From contig JAGXII010000168.1 in NCBI GenBank assembly GCA_024635735.1, forward strand, positions 1 through 19,643: a stretch of DNA of 19,643 nt, given 5' to 3'. Position 1 is the first letter of the stretch; the number at the start of each line of letters is the position of its first letter. The DNA comes from Christiangramia sp. Lineage in GTDB: Bacteria > Bacteroidota > Bacteroidia > Flavobacteriales > Flavobacteriaceae. Below, one piece after another: positions 1-7,760 of the stretch. The position numbers and the translations under genes are program-made. Below the pieces are notes generated by a model. It was given only the letters and a program-made list of their open reading frames with translations, ran no database searches and was not told where the DNA came from.

Positions 1-83
1 CTTTAAAAGAAGAAGCTGTAAACCTTGGGTATGTAACCGAAGAGCAGTTTGACGAATGGGTGAACCCTAAAAATATGGTGTAA
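1..83 (+). CDS. fumC: Class II fumarate hydratase, C-terminal end (partial)
   Basis: Only the last 26 codons are present, entered in the frame beginning at base 3 and ending in TAA at 81-83. The peptide contains LGYVTEEQFDEWVNPKNMV, which matches the usual C-terminus of class II (FumC-type) fumarases, where a phrase like LGYLTEEEFDxWVxPxxM closes the protein. The enzyme interconverts fumarate and malate in the TCA cycle in the cytoplasm. Aspartase or argininosuccinate lyase relatives share the fold, but this ending is most like FumC. The gene is followed by a strong terminator. The assignment rests on a short tail only. Confidence 0.8.
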   Translation, partial: LKEEAVNLGYVTEEQFDEWVNPKNMV

Positions 84-109
84 ACCATAATCAGGAAATA
101 TCTTAGAAC

Positions 110-147
110 AAAAAAGTCATTTCGGATAAATTCGAAATGACTTTTTT
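110..147. terminator. Bidirectional rho-independent terminator
   Basis: A perfect 15-bp inverted repeat has arms AAAAAAGTCATTTCG (110-124) and CGAAATGACTTTTTT (133-147) around an 8-base loop. The T run at 142-148 serves the plus strand, and the A run at 110-115 gives a T run on the minus strand. It lies between the convergent fumC and ccsBA genes, so it can end transcription from both sides. Confidence 0.88.
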
Positions 148-181
148 TATTGAGTATTTTTTTACTGATTCCGATAAAAAG

Positions 182-3100
182 CTAAGCCTTGGACAAATGC
201 TTCTTGAATTTCCAATAGGAAACCGCTCCAAGTATGCCAACGCCGGCAATAGTGTAATAAACGAAATTAGGAGTAATTACCTTATCCCCGCTAGCGTACG
301 AATGTAGCCCTGCCAGGTAAAAATTAACCCCAAAATAGGTCATCATAATACTTGAAAAAGCAATAATCGACATCAGACTAAAGAACCAACGGCTGCGAAG
401 CCCTGGTACAAGTCTCATGTGGATCACAAAAGCATAGACCATGATACTGATAAGAGCCCAGGTCTCCTTAGGATCCCAGCCCCAATAGCGACCCCAGCTT
501 TCGTTGGCCCATTGTCCGCCAAGAAAGTTTCCAATCGTAAGCATTACGAGACCAACAGTAAGGGCCAGTTCAGTAATAATGGTTATTTCCTGAATATTGA
601 TTTCCATTTTTTTACTGTTCTTCTCATTGGTAAGTATCATTAATACCAATGAAACAACTCCAAGGATCATTCCCAGTGTAAACGGACCATAACTCGCTAC
701 AATCACCGAAACGTGGATCATAAGCCAGTAAGAATTAAGAACCGGTTGCAAATTCGCAATTGCAGGATCCATCCAGTTCCAATGTGCGATCATAAGTATT
801 ATAGAGGCTACAAAGGCAGTAGAGGCGATAGTAAGATTCGATTTTCTTCCAAATGCAAGGCCGAAGAACATAGTAGCCCAGGCAACATAAATCATCGATT
901 CATAGGCATCACTCCAGGGAGCATGTCCCGAAATATACCATCTTGCCGCAAGCCCGGCAGTATGTAAAGCAAATAGCACTACAATGGCCGCTGCACTTAG
1001 TGTAATTAGTCCTCTTATAAACTTATTATCCTTAAAGATCTGAACGATAACAAAAATGAGCATTAGAGATCCTGCGAGCATATACATCCAGAACAGACTG
1101 CGGAAAACATCATATTTATTGTAAATTATTTCGGCATTTACCTTCTTTTCTGAAGGCATTACCTCTGCGCCAAATTTCTTCTGATAACTTTTTATACTTT
1201 CCAGGTACTCATTCGCCTTTGTATAATCTCCGCTCTCTTTTGCAGTTCTTAGCGCGCTCATATACAAAGGAATAATCTGTTTGGTATAAACTGAATCCAT
1301 ACCCTTAAGATTCGCTTCGTCAACTTCCGGATAAGAAACCCATTCATTATTTTCATCACCAGGAACCGGGAATATCTTCAATACTTTTCCCTGTAAAGCC
1401 TGATAAAGCAAATTCACTTTCTTATCGGTTTCTATAAAATCCTTTTGAAACTTATTAGGAACGGCTGCCTGATAAGCAGATTCCAGATAAGGTGATAATT
1501 TGTAAGATCCATCTTCATTGAAAAAGTCAACCAGCGATAGATACTTTTTTCCGATCTCAACCCCCAAAAGCTTATGAAGACTGTCATTTTTTTTCTGAAC
1601 ATAAATGAGTGGGGTATTGTACCACAACATTGGGTTTTGAGTAATAGAAACCAAAACCTGATCTGAACTCAATCCCTGATATTCATCACTCTTACTAAGT
1701 TTTCTAAGCAATTCTGAAGAATAGGTATTCGCAGGTTTCATACGACCTCCGGCATCCTGTATAATAAGTCTTCCAAATTTCGCCGCATGTTCAGGACGAA
1801 CAGCGTTAGACTTAATCATGCTGTCAATCTGCCTCTGATTTGTTTCAATATGATCGTGATCTTCCTGAGCATTTGCGCCGAAAGAAAGGGATATTAAAAC
1901 AAGTAAAGAAGCAATGGTTTTCTTTTTGGCTTTCACTTTATCAAGCATTTCCTTAAGATTTCCAAAACGTGAATTCTTATCAAATAAGATCCACATAAGA
2001 CCAAAATAGAGTAAAAAGTATCCTAAATAAGTAATCCAGGTCCCCCATTGATCATGGTTAACAGAGAGAATGGTTCCCTTTTCATCTGGTTGAAAACTGG
2101 ACTGGAAGAACCTGTAACCTTTATAATCCAGTACATGGTTCATATAGATATCATAAGGCTCTTTAATCCCTTCATCTATTATTTCCACTTTACTTTTAAA
2201 GGAAGCGTATCCAGGTGTTTCCCTGTCAGCCGTACCGGGATATTTTTCAGCTATAAAGTCATTAAGCTTTAATGAGAAAGGGAGTTCCTTATCAATAGAA
2301 CCATAATTTAAAAATATCTCAAGACCGGCAAGATCAATCTTTTCAGGATCGGAAGTTACTCCTTTACCTCCTAAAAGAGTTCTTGTCTCACTTTTACCTT
2401 CCGAAGTAATCTTTAAAGTTACCGCGTCCTTATCGTCCTTGGTTGGAGATTTTAACGGAACCACATCATATTCCCCTTTAACCACTGGCTCCGGAACAAC
2501 GAATTGCATATTTCCGAGATTGTAAAGAGAACGAAGCATAAGGGTTTGGGTAGAATCGGCAAGCAGGGCTCCCTGCTTTTGATCGGCCATTCTCATATAA
2601 TTTCCTTCAAACGGGGAATCAATAAGATAATCACCATTCTCGGTTAAAGTAAAATTTATAGCCCCTTCGGTAGGTTTATTGAAAGCAAAAAGAATATTAT
2701 GAATATTACTTACTTCTCCTTCCTTTAAAAAATGGTCATGTCTTTGTCCACCACCAGATTCTACAACTTTTAAATAATTTTCACCATCTTCAGTTGGAAC
2801 CAGGGTCTCCTCTGCGCCATTAATAAAGTTGGTTACTTCAAATTTAACGGGCTTCCCGTTAAAATCTGTATTTAAGACATAATCATTTTCAACTTCAGGC
2901 CCAAAGAGAACTTCTTCCTGTAAAACGCGGCGGCGCGGTTGTCCGTCAATTTCGCCATCCATAAAGAACGTAAGATAGGTTTCCTCGCTAAGGAATTTAT
3001 TTGTGGTCTCCCCTTCCCTTATAGGCATAATCCCTTCGTAACTTATATATCTTGTCACAAAAGCACCAATGAGAATCAAAATAAAGGCAAGGTGAAGCAA

Positions 3101-3340
3101 AAGTGTACTCCATTTTTCTTTTTTATAAAGCTGATATCGCTTAATATTCCCAATAAAATTGATCAATAGGAATAACATGATCCCTTCAAACCACCAGGTA
3201 TTATATATTAATATTCGAGCGGTTTCAATGGTATACCAGCTTTCAATAAATGTACCCATGGCCATGGCTATAGCGAAAACAATAAATAAAACGGCCATGA
3301 TTCGGGTAGAAAAAAGGATAGAGGCTATTTTTTTCTGCAT
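182..3340 (-). CDS. ccsBA: Fused cytochrome c synthase CcsB (ResB)-CcsA (ResC)
   Basis: System II cytochrome c biogenesis protein, predicted to export heme and attach it to apocytochrome c CXXCH sites at the outer face of the inner membrane. The 1052-residue chain starts with a ResB-like half: membrane segments near 13-30, 50-66, 78-97 and 434-453, a transmembrane His at 83, and a periplasmic domain between the third and fourth. Residues 471-492 form a lysine-rich, hydrophobic stretch ending GANAQ, resembling a signal peptide. A second periplasmic region (about 492-745) precedes the CcsA half, which carries the tryptophan-rich heme-handling motif WGRYWGWDPKETWAL (949-963). His876, His974 and His1013 fit in order and spacing the P-His1, TM-His2 and P-His2 heme ligands of CcsBA fusions. 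The ATG at 3340 lies 25 bases downstream of a perfect TAnnTTTG box. Fusion of the two halves is common in Bacteroidota and Epsilonproteobacteria. Nothing suggests loss of function. Confidence 0.93.
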   Translation of the reverse strand: MQKKIASILFSTRIMAVLFIVFAIAMAMGTFIESWYTIETARILIYNTWWFEGIMLFLLINFIGNIKRYQLYKKEKWSTLLLHLAFILILIGAFVTRYISYEGIMPIREGETTNKFLSEETYLTFFMDGEIDGQPRRRVLQEEVLFGPEVENDYVLNTDFNGKPVKFEVTNFINGAEETLVPTEDGENYLKVVESGGGQRHDHFLKEGEVSNIHNILFAFNKPTEGAINFTLTENGDYLIDSPFEGNYMRMADQKQGALLADSTQTLMLRSLYNLGNMQFVVPEPVVKGEYDVVPLKSPTKDDKDAVTLKITSEGKSETRTLLGGKGVTSDPEKIDLAGLEIFLNYGSIDKELPFSLKLNDFIAEKYPGTADRETPGYASFKSKVEIIDEGIKEPYDIYMNHVLDYKGYRFFQSSFQPDEKGTILSVNHDQWGTWITYLGYFLLYFGLMWILFDKNSRFGNLKEMLDKVKAKKKTIASLLVLISLSFGANAQEDHDHIETNQRQIDSMIKSNAVRPEHAAKFGRLIIQDAGGRMKPANTYSSELLRKLSKSDEYQGLSSDQVLVSITQNPMLWYNTPLIYVQKKNDSLHKLLGVEIGKKYLSLVDFFNEDGSYKLSPYLESAYQAAVPNKFQKDFIETDKKVNLLYQALQGKVLKIFPVPGDENNEWVSYPEVDEANLKGMDSVYTKQIIPLYMSALRTAKESGDYTKANEYLESIKSYQKKFGAEVMPSEKKVNAEIIYNKYDVFRSLFWMYMLAGSLMLIFVIVQIFKDNKFIRGLITLSAAAIVVLFALHTAGLAARWYISGHAPWSDAYESMIYVAWATMFFGLAFGRKSNLTIASTAFVASIILMIAHWNWMDPAIANLQPVLNSYWLMIHVSVIVASYGPFTLGMILGVVSLVLMILTNEKNSKKMEINIQEITIITELALTVGLVMLTIGNFLGGQWANESWGRYWGWDPKETWALISIMVYAFVIHMRLVPGLRSRWFFSLMSIIAFSSIMMTYFGVNFYLAGLHSYASGDKVITPNFVYYTIAGVGILGAVSYWKFKKHLSKA

Positions 3341-3365
3341 GGAAGAAATGTCATTTTTACGGCTG

Positions 3366-3373
3366 CAAATTTA
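3366..3373 (-). promoter_or_regulatory. Candidate -7 promoter box for ccsBA
   Basis: On the minus strand this reads TAAATTTG, a perfect match to the Bacteroidota -7 consensus TAnnTTTG and followed by C as is common. It ends 25 bases before the ccsBA ATG. I find no well-spaced TTG (-33) element, so the call rests on the -7 box and its position in the divergent intergenic region 3341-3468. Confidence 0.5.
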
Positions 3374-3468
3374 AGTATTTATTATTAGTTAATCAGCCTA
3401 TTTCCCTAGCAATATTAACTTGAGCTCTGTTAATTTCACCTCCTTGAATTTTTTGGTATTTTAGCCTC

Positions 3469-4230
3469 ATGATTAAAGTGGTTATTATTGGTGCGGGAAA
3501 TCTCGCCACACACTTATACCGGAATATTCAGAAAACTCAGGGTCTGGAACTTATCCAGATGTTTAACCGCAATTCACAACACCTTGATTTTGTGGGTAAC
3601 CCCGAACTTATAGCTTCCAAAATTGACGATATTAAAGAAGCTGATATTTACCTTCTCGCCATTAAGGATGAAGCGCTGGCAGATTTCGCTCTGGAATTCC
3701 CAGAATTTGATGGACTGGTAGCTCATTGTTCCGGAAGTGAAAATATAGAATGCGTTTCACGCTTTGAAAATTATGGCGTATTCTATCCACTGCAGAGCTT
3801 CTCGAAGGAAAGACCGGTTGATTTTGATCATATCCCTATTTGTCTTGAAGCTAATTCTGAAAAGAATCTTGATTTTTTAAAACAGGTAGCTAAAAAACTA
3901 AGTGATCAAATCTTTGAAGTCAATTCTTCACAGAGAAAAGCCCTGCATCTTTCAGCAGTTTTTGTAAATAACTTTAGTAATCATTTGTTTGCCCTGGCCG
4001 CCGATTATTGCGAGCAAAATGGTTTGCCATTTGATATCCTGAAACCACTGATCAAAGAAACGGTCGATAAAATTGACAGCCTTCCCCCTTTTTCAGCACA
4101 AACGGGACCGGCATTAAGAAAAGATCAAAAAACAATAGAGGCGCATCTTGAAATGCTGGATGATAACCGAAAAAAAATCTATACTATTTTAACCGAATCT
4201 ATCCAAAAACTACATGGAAAAGAGCTATAA
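3469..4230 (+). CDS. Rossmann-like and DUF2520 domain protein
   Basis: A 253-residue cytoplasmic protein with an N-terminal dinucleotide-binding fold. The glycine motif is IGAGNLATHL at about residues 7-16, followed by a beta-alpha pattern resembling pyrroline-5-carboxylate reductase and 6-phosphogluconate dehydrogenase families. The C-terminal half matches DUF2520: a YPLQSFSK phrase, the helix SAVFVNNFSNHLFAL, and a GPALRKD segment. The family is annotated as NAD(P)-binding oxidoreductase-like, and the substrate is unknown. It heads the six-gene plus-strand run, and its last 17 bases overlap the HAD phosphatase gene, implying translational coupling. The imperfect promoter-like box TATTTTAG (3457-3464) lies only four bases before the ATG, so a very short leader or an undetected promoter further up is possible. 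The family call is strong, the function open. Confidence 0.88.
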   Translation: MIKVVIIGAGNLATHLYRNIQKTQGLELIQMFNRNSQHLDFVGNPELIASKIDDIKEADIYLLAIKDEALADFALEFPEFDGLVAHCSGSENIECVSRFENYGVFYPLQSFSKERPVDFDHIPICLEANSEKNLDFLKQVAKKLSDQIFEVNSSQRKALHLSAVFVNNFSNHLFALAADYCEQNGLPFDILKPLIKETVDKIDSLPPFSAQTGPALRKDQKTIEAHLEMLDDNRKKIYTILTESIQKLHGKEL

Positions 4231-4726
4231 AGAACATTTAAATAAGATCAACACTTTTGTATTTGACGTGGATGGAGTTTTAACCGACGGTACTATTCAG
4301 GTCTCCACCAACGGTGAACTTTTAAGAACCATGAATATGAAAGATGGTTACGCCCTTAAAATGGCAAAAAACGCCGGCTATACAGTATGTATCATTAGTG
4401 GCGGCAAGAATGAGGGAGTAAGGACCCGCTTGCGTAATCTTGGAATTACAGACATCTACCTTGGAGTAGATGATAAGGTGGAACAAATGGATGAGTTTTT
4501 TGATATTTATGAAATTGATCCTGATAAAGTTCTTTATATGGGAGATGACATCCCTGACTATTATCCCATGAAACTTGTTGGTTTGCCCTGTTGCCCACAG
4601 GATGCTGCTCCCGAGGTCAAAGAGGTTTCTCTCTATATATCTCACAAGAATGGCGGTCACGGCTGTGTGCGGGATGTTATTGAGCAGGTGATGAAAGTCC
4701 AGGGAAAATGGGTTTCTAATGTTTAA
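4214..4726 (+). CDS. KdsC-like HAD phosphatase (3-deoxy-D-manno-octulosonate 8-phosphate phosphatase type)
   Basis: A 170-residue HAD hydrolase of the small capless KdsC type. Motif I is FDVDGVLTDG (17-26), with nucleophile Asp18 and acid/base Asp20. Motif II is ISGGKNEGV (61-69), Lys88 fits the motif III lysine, and motif IV is GDD (110-112). The tail GGHGCVRDV (147-155) fits the GGxGAVRE ending that closes the neighbouring active site in KdsC tetramers. KdsC removes phosphate from Kdo-8-phosphate before KdsB activates Kdo for lipopolysaccharide. A kdsB gene exists in this window, but about 12 kb away. Motif II has SGGKN where textbook KdsC has GRxS, so related sugar-acid phosphates are possible substrates. 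The gene overlaps its upstream neighbour by 17 bases and its downstream neighbour by 8. Confidence 0.82.
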   Translation: MEKSYKEHLNKINTFVFDVDGVLTDGTIQVSTNGELLRTMNMKDGYALKMAKNAGYTVCIISGGKNEGVRTRLRNLGITDIYLGVDDKVEQMDEFFDIYEIDPDKVLYMGDDIPDYYPMKLVGLPCCPQDAAPEVKEVSLYISHKNGGHGCVRDVIEQVMKVQGKWVSNV

Positions 4727-5645
4727 TTTGATGCTCAGTTATTTTAAACTTATAAGAGGCGGTAATCTTATTTTCATTGCCCTAACGATGTTCCTAATCA
4801 AATATGGTCTTTTTGAGCCATTTGGAGTAGCCATCACACTTAACCTTTTAGGGTTCTCGATGCTGGTTCTTGCCGTAGTTTGTGTCGCGGCATCAGGTTA
4901 CGTGATCAATGATATTTTTGATGTAAATGCCGATTTACAGAACAAACCGCACCGCACACTTGTCAATCACACTATTTCTGAAAAAGCAGCCTACCGGATA
5001 TTCATTATTCTTAATGTGATAGGTGTTGGTCTGGGATTCTACCTGTCCAACATGATTGATCGCCCGGGGTTTTCGGCCTTCTTTATATTCGGTTCGGCGA
5101 TCCTTTATCTGTACAATTCTCAATGGCAGCAAACTGTACTGGTGGGTAATATTCTTATTAGCCTTATAGTAGGTTTGATTCCTGTGGGAGTTGGGCTTTA
5201 TGATCTATTGCCGGCGATAACTCCTGAAAATCAACAAACACAATCGGTGATATTTTCAATTTTGATCGACTATTCCATTTTTGCTTTCCTTATCAATTTT
5301 TTACGTGAAATCGTAAAAGATCAGGAAGACATTGACGGGGATTATAATGCAGGCTACAAAACCCTTCCCATAAGTATCGGAAAAAAGAGAACAAATAAAA
5401 TTCTGTTTGTAATAGGATTGGTCCCGTTGGGTTTCCTTCTTTATTACATTTATACCTATTTGTTTGAAAATACTGTCGCGGTATTATATGCACTATTCCT
5501 TTTGGTCGCTCCCCTGCTCTACTTTATGATCAATATTTTAAATGCTGAAAAGCAAAAGGAATACGGTCGGCTGAGCATTATCCTGAAAGGAGTTTTATTT
5601 TTCGGATTGATCTCCATAGGTTTGCTTCAATTTATTTTACTCTAA
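4719..5645 (+). CDS. UbiA-family prenyltransferase (geranylgeranylglycerol-phosphate geranylgeranyltransferase-like)
   Basis: A 308-residue integral membrane protein of the UbiA superfamily, with about eight or nine hydrophobic segments spread over its length. Both Mg-diphosphate binding motifs are intact: N64-D65-x-x-D68-x3-D72 within NDIFDVNAD, and D201-x-x-D204-x3-D208 within DQEDIDGD, followed by GYKTLPISIG. Such enzymes transfer a polyprenyl chain from its diphosphate to an aromatic ring, a heme or a glycerol-phosphate ether. Flavobacterial relatives in this gene context are usually named geranylgeranylglycerol-phosphate geranylgeranyltransferase, by likeness to the archaeal ether-lipid enzyme. 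I cannot tell the acceptor from sequence, and menaquinone or heme prenylation remains possible. The start overlaps the HAD phosphatase gene by 8 bases, and the Maf gene follows after 4 bases. Confidence 0.85.
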   Translation: MFNLMLSYFKLIRGGNLIFIALTMFLIKYGLFEPFGVAITLNLLGFSMLVLAVVCVAASGYVINDIFDVNADLQNKPHRTLVNHTISEKAAYRIFIILNVIGVGLGFYLSNMIDRPGFSAFFIFGSAILYLYNSQWQQTVLVGNILISLIVGLIPVGVGLYDLLPAITPENQQTQSVIFSILIDYSIFAFLINFLREIVKDQEDIDGDYNAGYKTLPISIGKKRTNKILFVIGLVPLGFLLYYIYTYLFENTVAVLYALFLLVAPLLYFMINILNAEKQKEYGRLSIILKGVLFFGLISIGLLQFILL

Positions 5646-5649
5646 AAGT

Positions 5650-6240
5650 ATGCTGAAAGACCTTCTGAAAAACCATGAAATTATTCTGGCATCGGGTTCT
5701 CCGCGACGTCATAAATTTTTTGAAGAACTTGAGATTCCGGTTACGATAGACATCAGGCCGGTAGAAGAAATTTACCCTGATCATTTAAAAGAAGAAGAGA
5801 TCACAGATTACCTGGCTCAACTTAAAGCTGAAGCTTTTAAGAATGACATAAAAGAGCATCAAATTTTAATCACCAGCGATACCATTGTTTATCATGAAGG
5901 CAATGCCTTAGGAAAACCCGTTGATTTTAAGGAAGCCGTTAAAATGATCACTTCCCTTTCGGGAAAAGACCATGAGGTTATTACCTCGGTGACCTTTACC
6001 ACAAAAGAGAACCAGAAAACTTTAAATCATACCACCAGGGTGTTTTTCAGTGAATTAGATCATGATGAAATTGAGTATTACGTTAAAAAATATAAGCCAT
6101 ATGATAAAGCAGGAGGTTATGCCATCCAGGAGTGGATTGGTTTAATAGGCATAGAAAAAGTAGAAGGCAGTTATTTTAATGTTGTGGGATTGCCCACTCA
6201 TCTGGTATACGAAACCTTAAAAAAAATGCTGGAATCCTGA
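5650..6240 (+). CDS. maf: Maf-family nucleoside triphosphate pyrophosphatase
   Basis: A 196-residue cytoplasmic Maf/HAM1-fold protein. The family signature LASGSPRR lies at 13-20. Asp77 in SDTIV (76-80) is the expected catalytic residue. The segment KAGGYAIQEWIG (153-164) and EGSYFNVVGLP (172-182) are typical of the YhdE-like branch. These enzymes hydrolyse dTTP, UTP or modified NTPs to the monophosphate and pyrophosphate, a house-cleaning role; older names call Maf a septum formation inhibitor. Length is normal for the family. It starts 4 bases after the prenyltransferase stop, so it is cotranscribed. The dTTP/UTP specificity is inferred from the branch motifs, not proven. Confidence 0.92.
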   Translation: MLKDLLKNHEIILASGSPRRHKFFEELEIPVTIDIRPVEEIYPDHLKEEEITDYLAQLKAEAFKNDIKEHQILITSDTIVYHEGNALGKPVDFKEAVKMITSLSGKDHEVITSVTFTTKENQKTLNHTTRVFFSELDHDEIEYYVKKYKPYDKAGGYAIQEWIGLIGIEKVEGSYFNVVGLPTHLVYETLKKMLES

Positions 6241-6263
6241 AATTCGTAACTTTATAAAAAAAC

Positions 6264-7151
6264 ATGTTACGCCTGCTATCTTTATTTATTTGTTGCTTTC
6301 TTTTTATTTCCTGTGAATTTAATAGTCAGGACAAAAGAAACCTTAAACTTTCAGATCAGTTTAAAAACTACTGGTATTCTGGAAAAGCTGAAATTACTTC
6401 CTATGAGCTCAACCAGGCCCGTTATAGTGAAATGAGAAAAGGAGAAGCAGTACTGATCTATGTTACAGAAGATTTTCTGCCAGATGAACAGGTGAAAGCA
6501 AATAAACAGAATAGTAATAATATTTCAGTCCTGAAGCTCAATTCCACCAAAAATTTCATCACGGGAATATATCCTTACAGTATTATGCAAAGCAGTTTTT
6601 ATCCTCTTAATGGAGAAGAACATGCTCTCAAATTATCAGCATCTATCCAGGAATGGTGCGGGCAGGTCTATCTTCAGCTTAATAACCGTAAAAACTTCCA
6701 AATTACTAGTCATTCCTATTTTCAGGGAGAAGCCGACAAAGATTTTTCAGTGAATAAAACGAATCTGGAAAATGAAATATGGAATAAAATTCGGGTTGAA
6801 CCGGACAGTCTTCCGCTAGGAGACTTTAAGATGATCCCCTCACTGGAATATCTTCGCTTAAATCATAAACCATTTAAGGCATATAAATGTCATGGGGAAT
6901 ACTATACCGATGAAGATTTTAATGTATATATGCTCCAGTACCCCGAATTACAAAGGGAACTAAAGATATATTACAGCAGAACTTTTCCATACACTATAGA
7001 GAAATGGGAAGAATCATTTCCTTCAGGCTTTGGAGAAAATCTGAAAATTCTAACAACAACAGCTAAGAAGAAGCAAAGGATCAGAACAGAATACTGGAAT
7101 AAAAATTCCAATAAAAACATATCTTTGCGCGACAGTTTAGATCTAAATTAA
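6264..7151 (+). CDS. Predicted lipoprotein of unknown function
   Basis: A 295-residue protein I cannot place in a functional family. It begins with a hydrophobic signal and a lipobox-like FIS-C with Cys17, so it is probably a lipidated envelope protein. The mature part is soluble and rich in aromatic residues, with Cys132 (in EWCGQ) and Cys209 (in YKCHG) that could pair in the periplasm. There are no repeats and no catalytic motif that I recognise. Similar flavobacterial proteins next to maf are, to my recollection, often labelled septum formation inhibitor Maf; this sequence has none of the Maf motifs, so such a label would be carry-over from the neighbour. The ATG follows maf by 23 bases, and the stop overlaps the mscS start by one base. 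Confidence 0.72.
   Translation: MLRLLSLFICCFLFISCEFNSQDKRNLKLSDQFKNYWYSGKAEITSYELNQARYSEMRKGEAVLIYVTEDFLPDEQVKANKQNSNNISVLKLNSTKNFITGIYPYSIMQSSFYPLNGEEHALKLSASIQEWCGQVYLQLNNRKNFQITSHSYFQGEADKDFSVNKTNLENEIWNKIRVEPDSLPLGDFKMIPSLEYLRLNHKPFKAYKCHGEYYTDEDFNVYMLQYPELQRELKIYYSRTFPYTIEKWEESFPSGFGENLKILTTTAKKKQRIRTEYWNKNSNKNISLRDSLDLN
7120..7127 (+). promoter_or_regulatory. Candidate internal -7 promoter box for mscS
   Basis: TATCTTTG followed by C is a perfect match to the Bacteroidota TAnnTTTG box. It lies 23 bases before the MscS start codon, inside the 3' end of the lipoprotein gene. No TTG occurs at the usual upstream distance. It may give the channel gene independent expression. Confidence 0.4.
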
Positions 7152-7690
7152 TGTACGAAGTCTTAATAACATACCGGCAGGAACTGGTTTACAGCCTGAT
7201 CGTTTTCATTTTGCTAATCATCATTCAATTTGTAATGAAGAAGGCCGCTCACAAGGTTGGTAAAAGGAGCGAGATCAATATTACACGAACTCGGCTTATG
7301 TTCAAATACATCAATATACTCGTTATACTGATCGCCGCTTTTTTAATGTCTATAGCCTGGGGCTTAGGTCTCGCTGAACTATCACTGGTCTTTTCTTCGG
7401 TATTTGCGGTTATTGGGGTCGCCTTGTTTGCTATATGGTCTATTTTAAGCAATATTACTTCAGGAATAATTCTTTTCTTTTCCTTTCCGTATAAAATTGG
7501 GGACACTATTAAAATACACGATAAAGACCTTCCAATAGAAGCAATCATTGAAGATATTAAGGCTTTTCACCTTCATTTAAGGACTAAGGAAGGCGAACTT
7601 ATTACCTATCCGAATAACCTTATTCTTCAAAAAGCAGTTTCTTTAATTGAACAGCGCTCCTTTTCCGACGAAGGGAAAGAAGCGCTTTAA
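7151..7690 (+). CDS. Small mechanosensitive channel, MscS family
   Basis: A 179-residue inner membrane protein. Hydrophobic segments lie near 13-30, 52-70 and 77-112. The last matches the MscS pore-lining region and runs into the beta-domain signature FSFPYKIGDTI (110-120), followed by the family phrase YPNNLILQKAV (153-163). MscS channels open on membrane tension to release solutes during hypo-osmotic shock. The protein stops soon after the beta domain and lacks most of the C-terminal cytoplasmic vestibule of E. coli MscS. Short forms like this are common in Flavobacteriia, and I see no frameshift. The ATG overlaps the stop of the lipoprotein gene (TAATG), consistent with coupling. Confidence 0.88.
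   Translation: MYEVLITYRQELVYSLIVFILLIIIQFVMKKAAHKVGKRSEINITRTRLMFKYINILVILIAAFLMSIAWGLGLAELSLVFSSVFAVIGVALFAIWSILSNITSGIILFFSFPYKIGDTIKIHDKDLPIEAIIEDIKAFHLHLRTKEGELITYPNNLILQKAVSLIEQRSFSDEGKEAL
7653..7686 (+). terminator. Hairpin at the end of mscS, possible weak terminator
   Basis: Arms 7653-7666 and 7673-7686 form a 14-position stem (one mismatch, one G-T pair) around a 6-base loop, with the outer six pairs perfect (AGCGCT on both sides). It covers the last codons and ends just before the stop. Only two T's follow before the sequence turns to AAGC, so it may act as a weak terminator or an RNA-stabilising 3' end. It does separate the upstream run from the next promoter. Confidence 0.4.
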
Positions 7691-7735
7691 GCATAAAAGA
7701 AGCTAAAAAATTCGGACTTCCGGAGTGAAAGTTTT

Positions 7736-7743
7736 TATATTTG
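7736..7743 (+). promoter_or_regulatory. Candidate -7 promoter box for the PIG-L operon
   Basis: TATATTTG matches TAnnTTTG exactly and lies 17 bases before the ATG at 7761. A TTC at 7711-7713, 22 bases upstream, could be a degenerate -33 element. The box falls inside the reading frame extended to the GTG at 7725, which argues that translation starts at 7761. Confidence 0.5.
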
Positions 7744-7760
7744 GGAAAACTCAGCACTCT

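Noticed and set aside
7151..7690. Truncated mscS pseudogene
   Set aside because: The channel is short, but the pore and beta-domain signatures are complete, the frame is clean, and the ending hairpin and stop look native. Short MscS forms are normal in this group.
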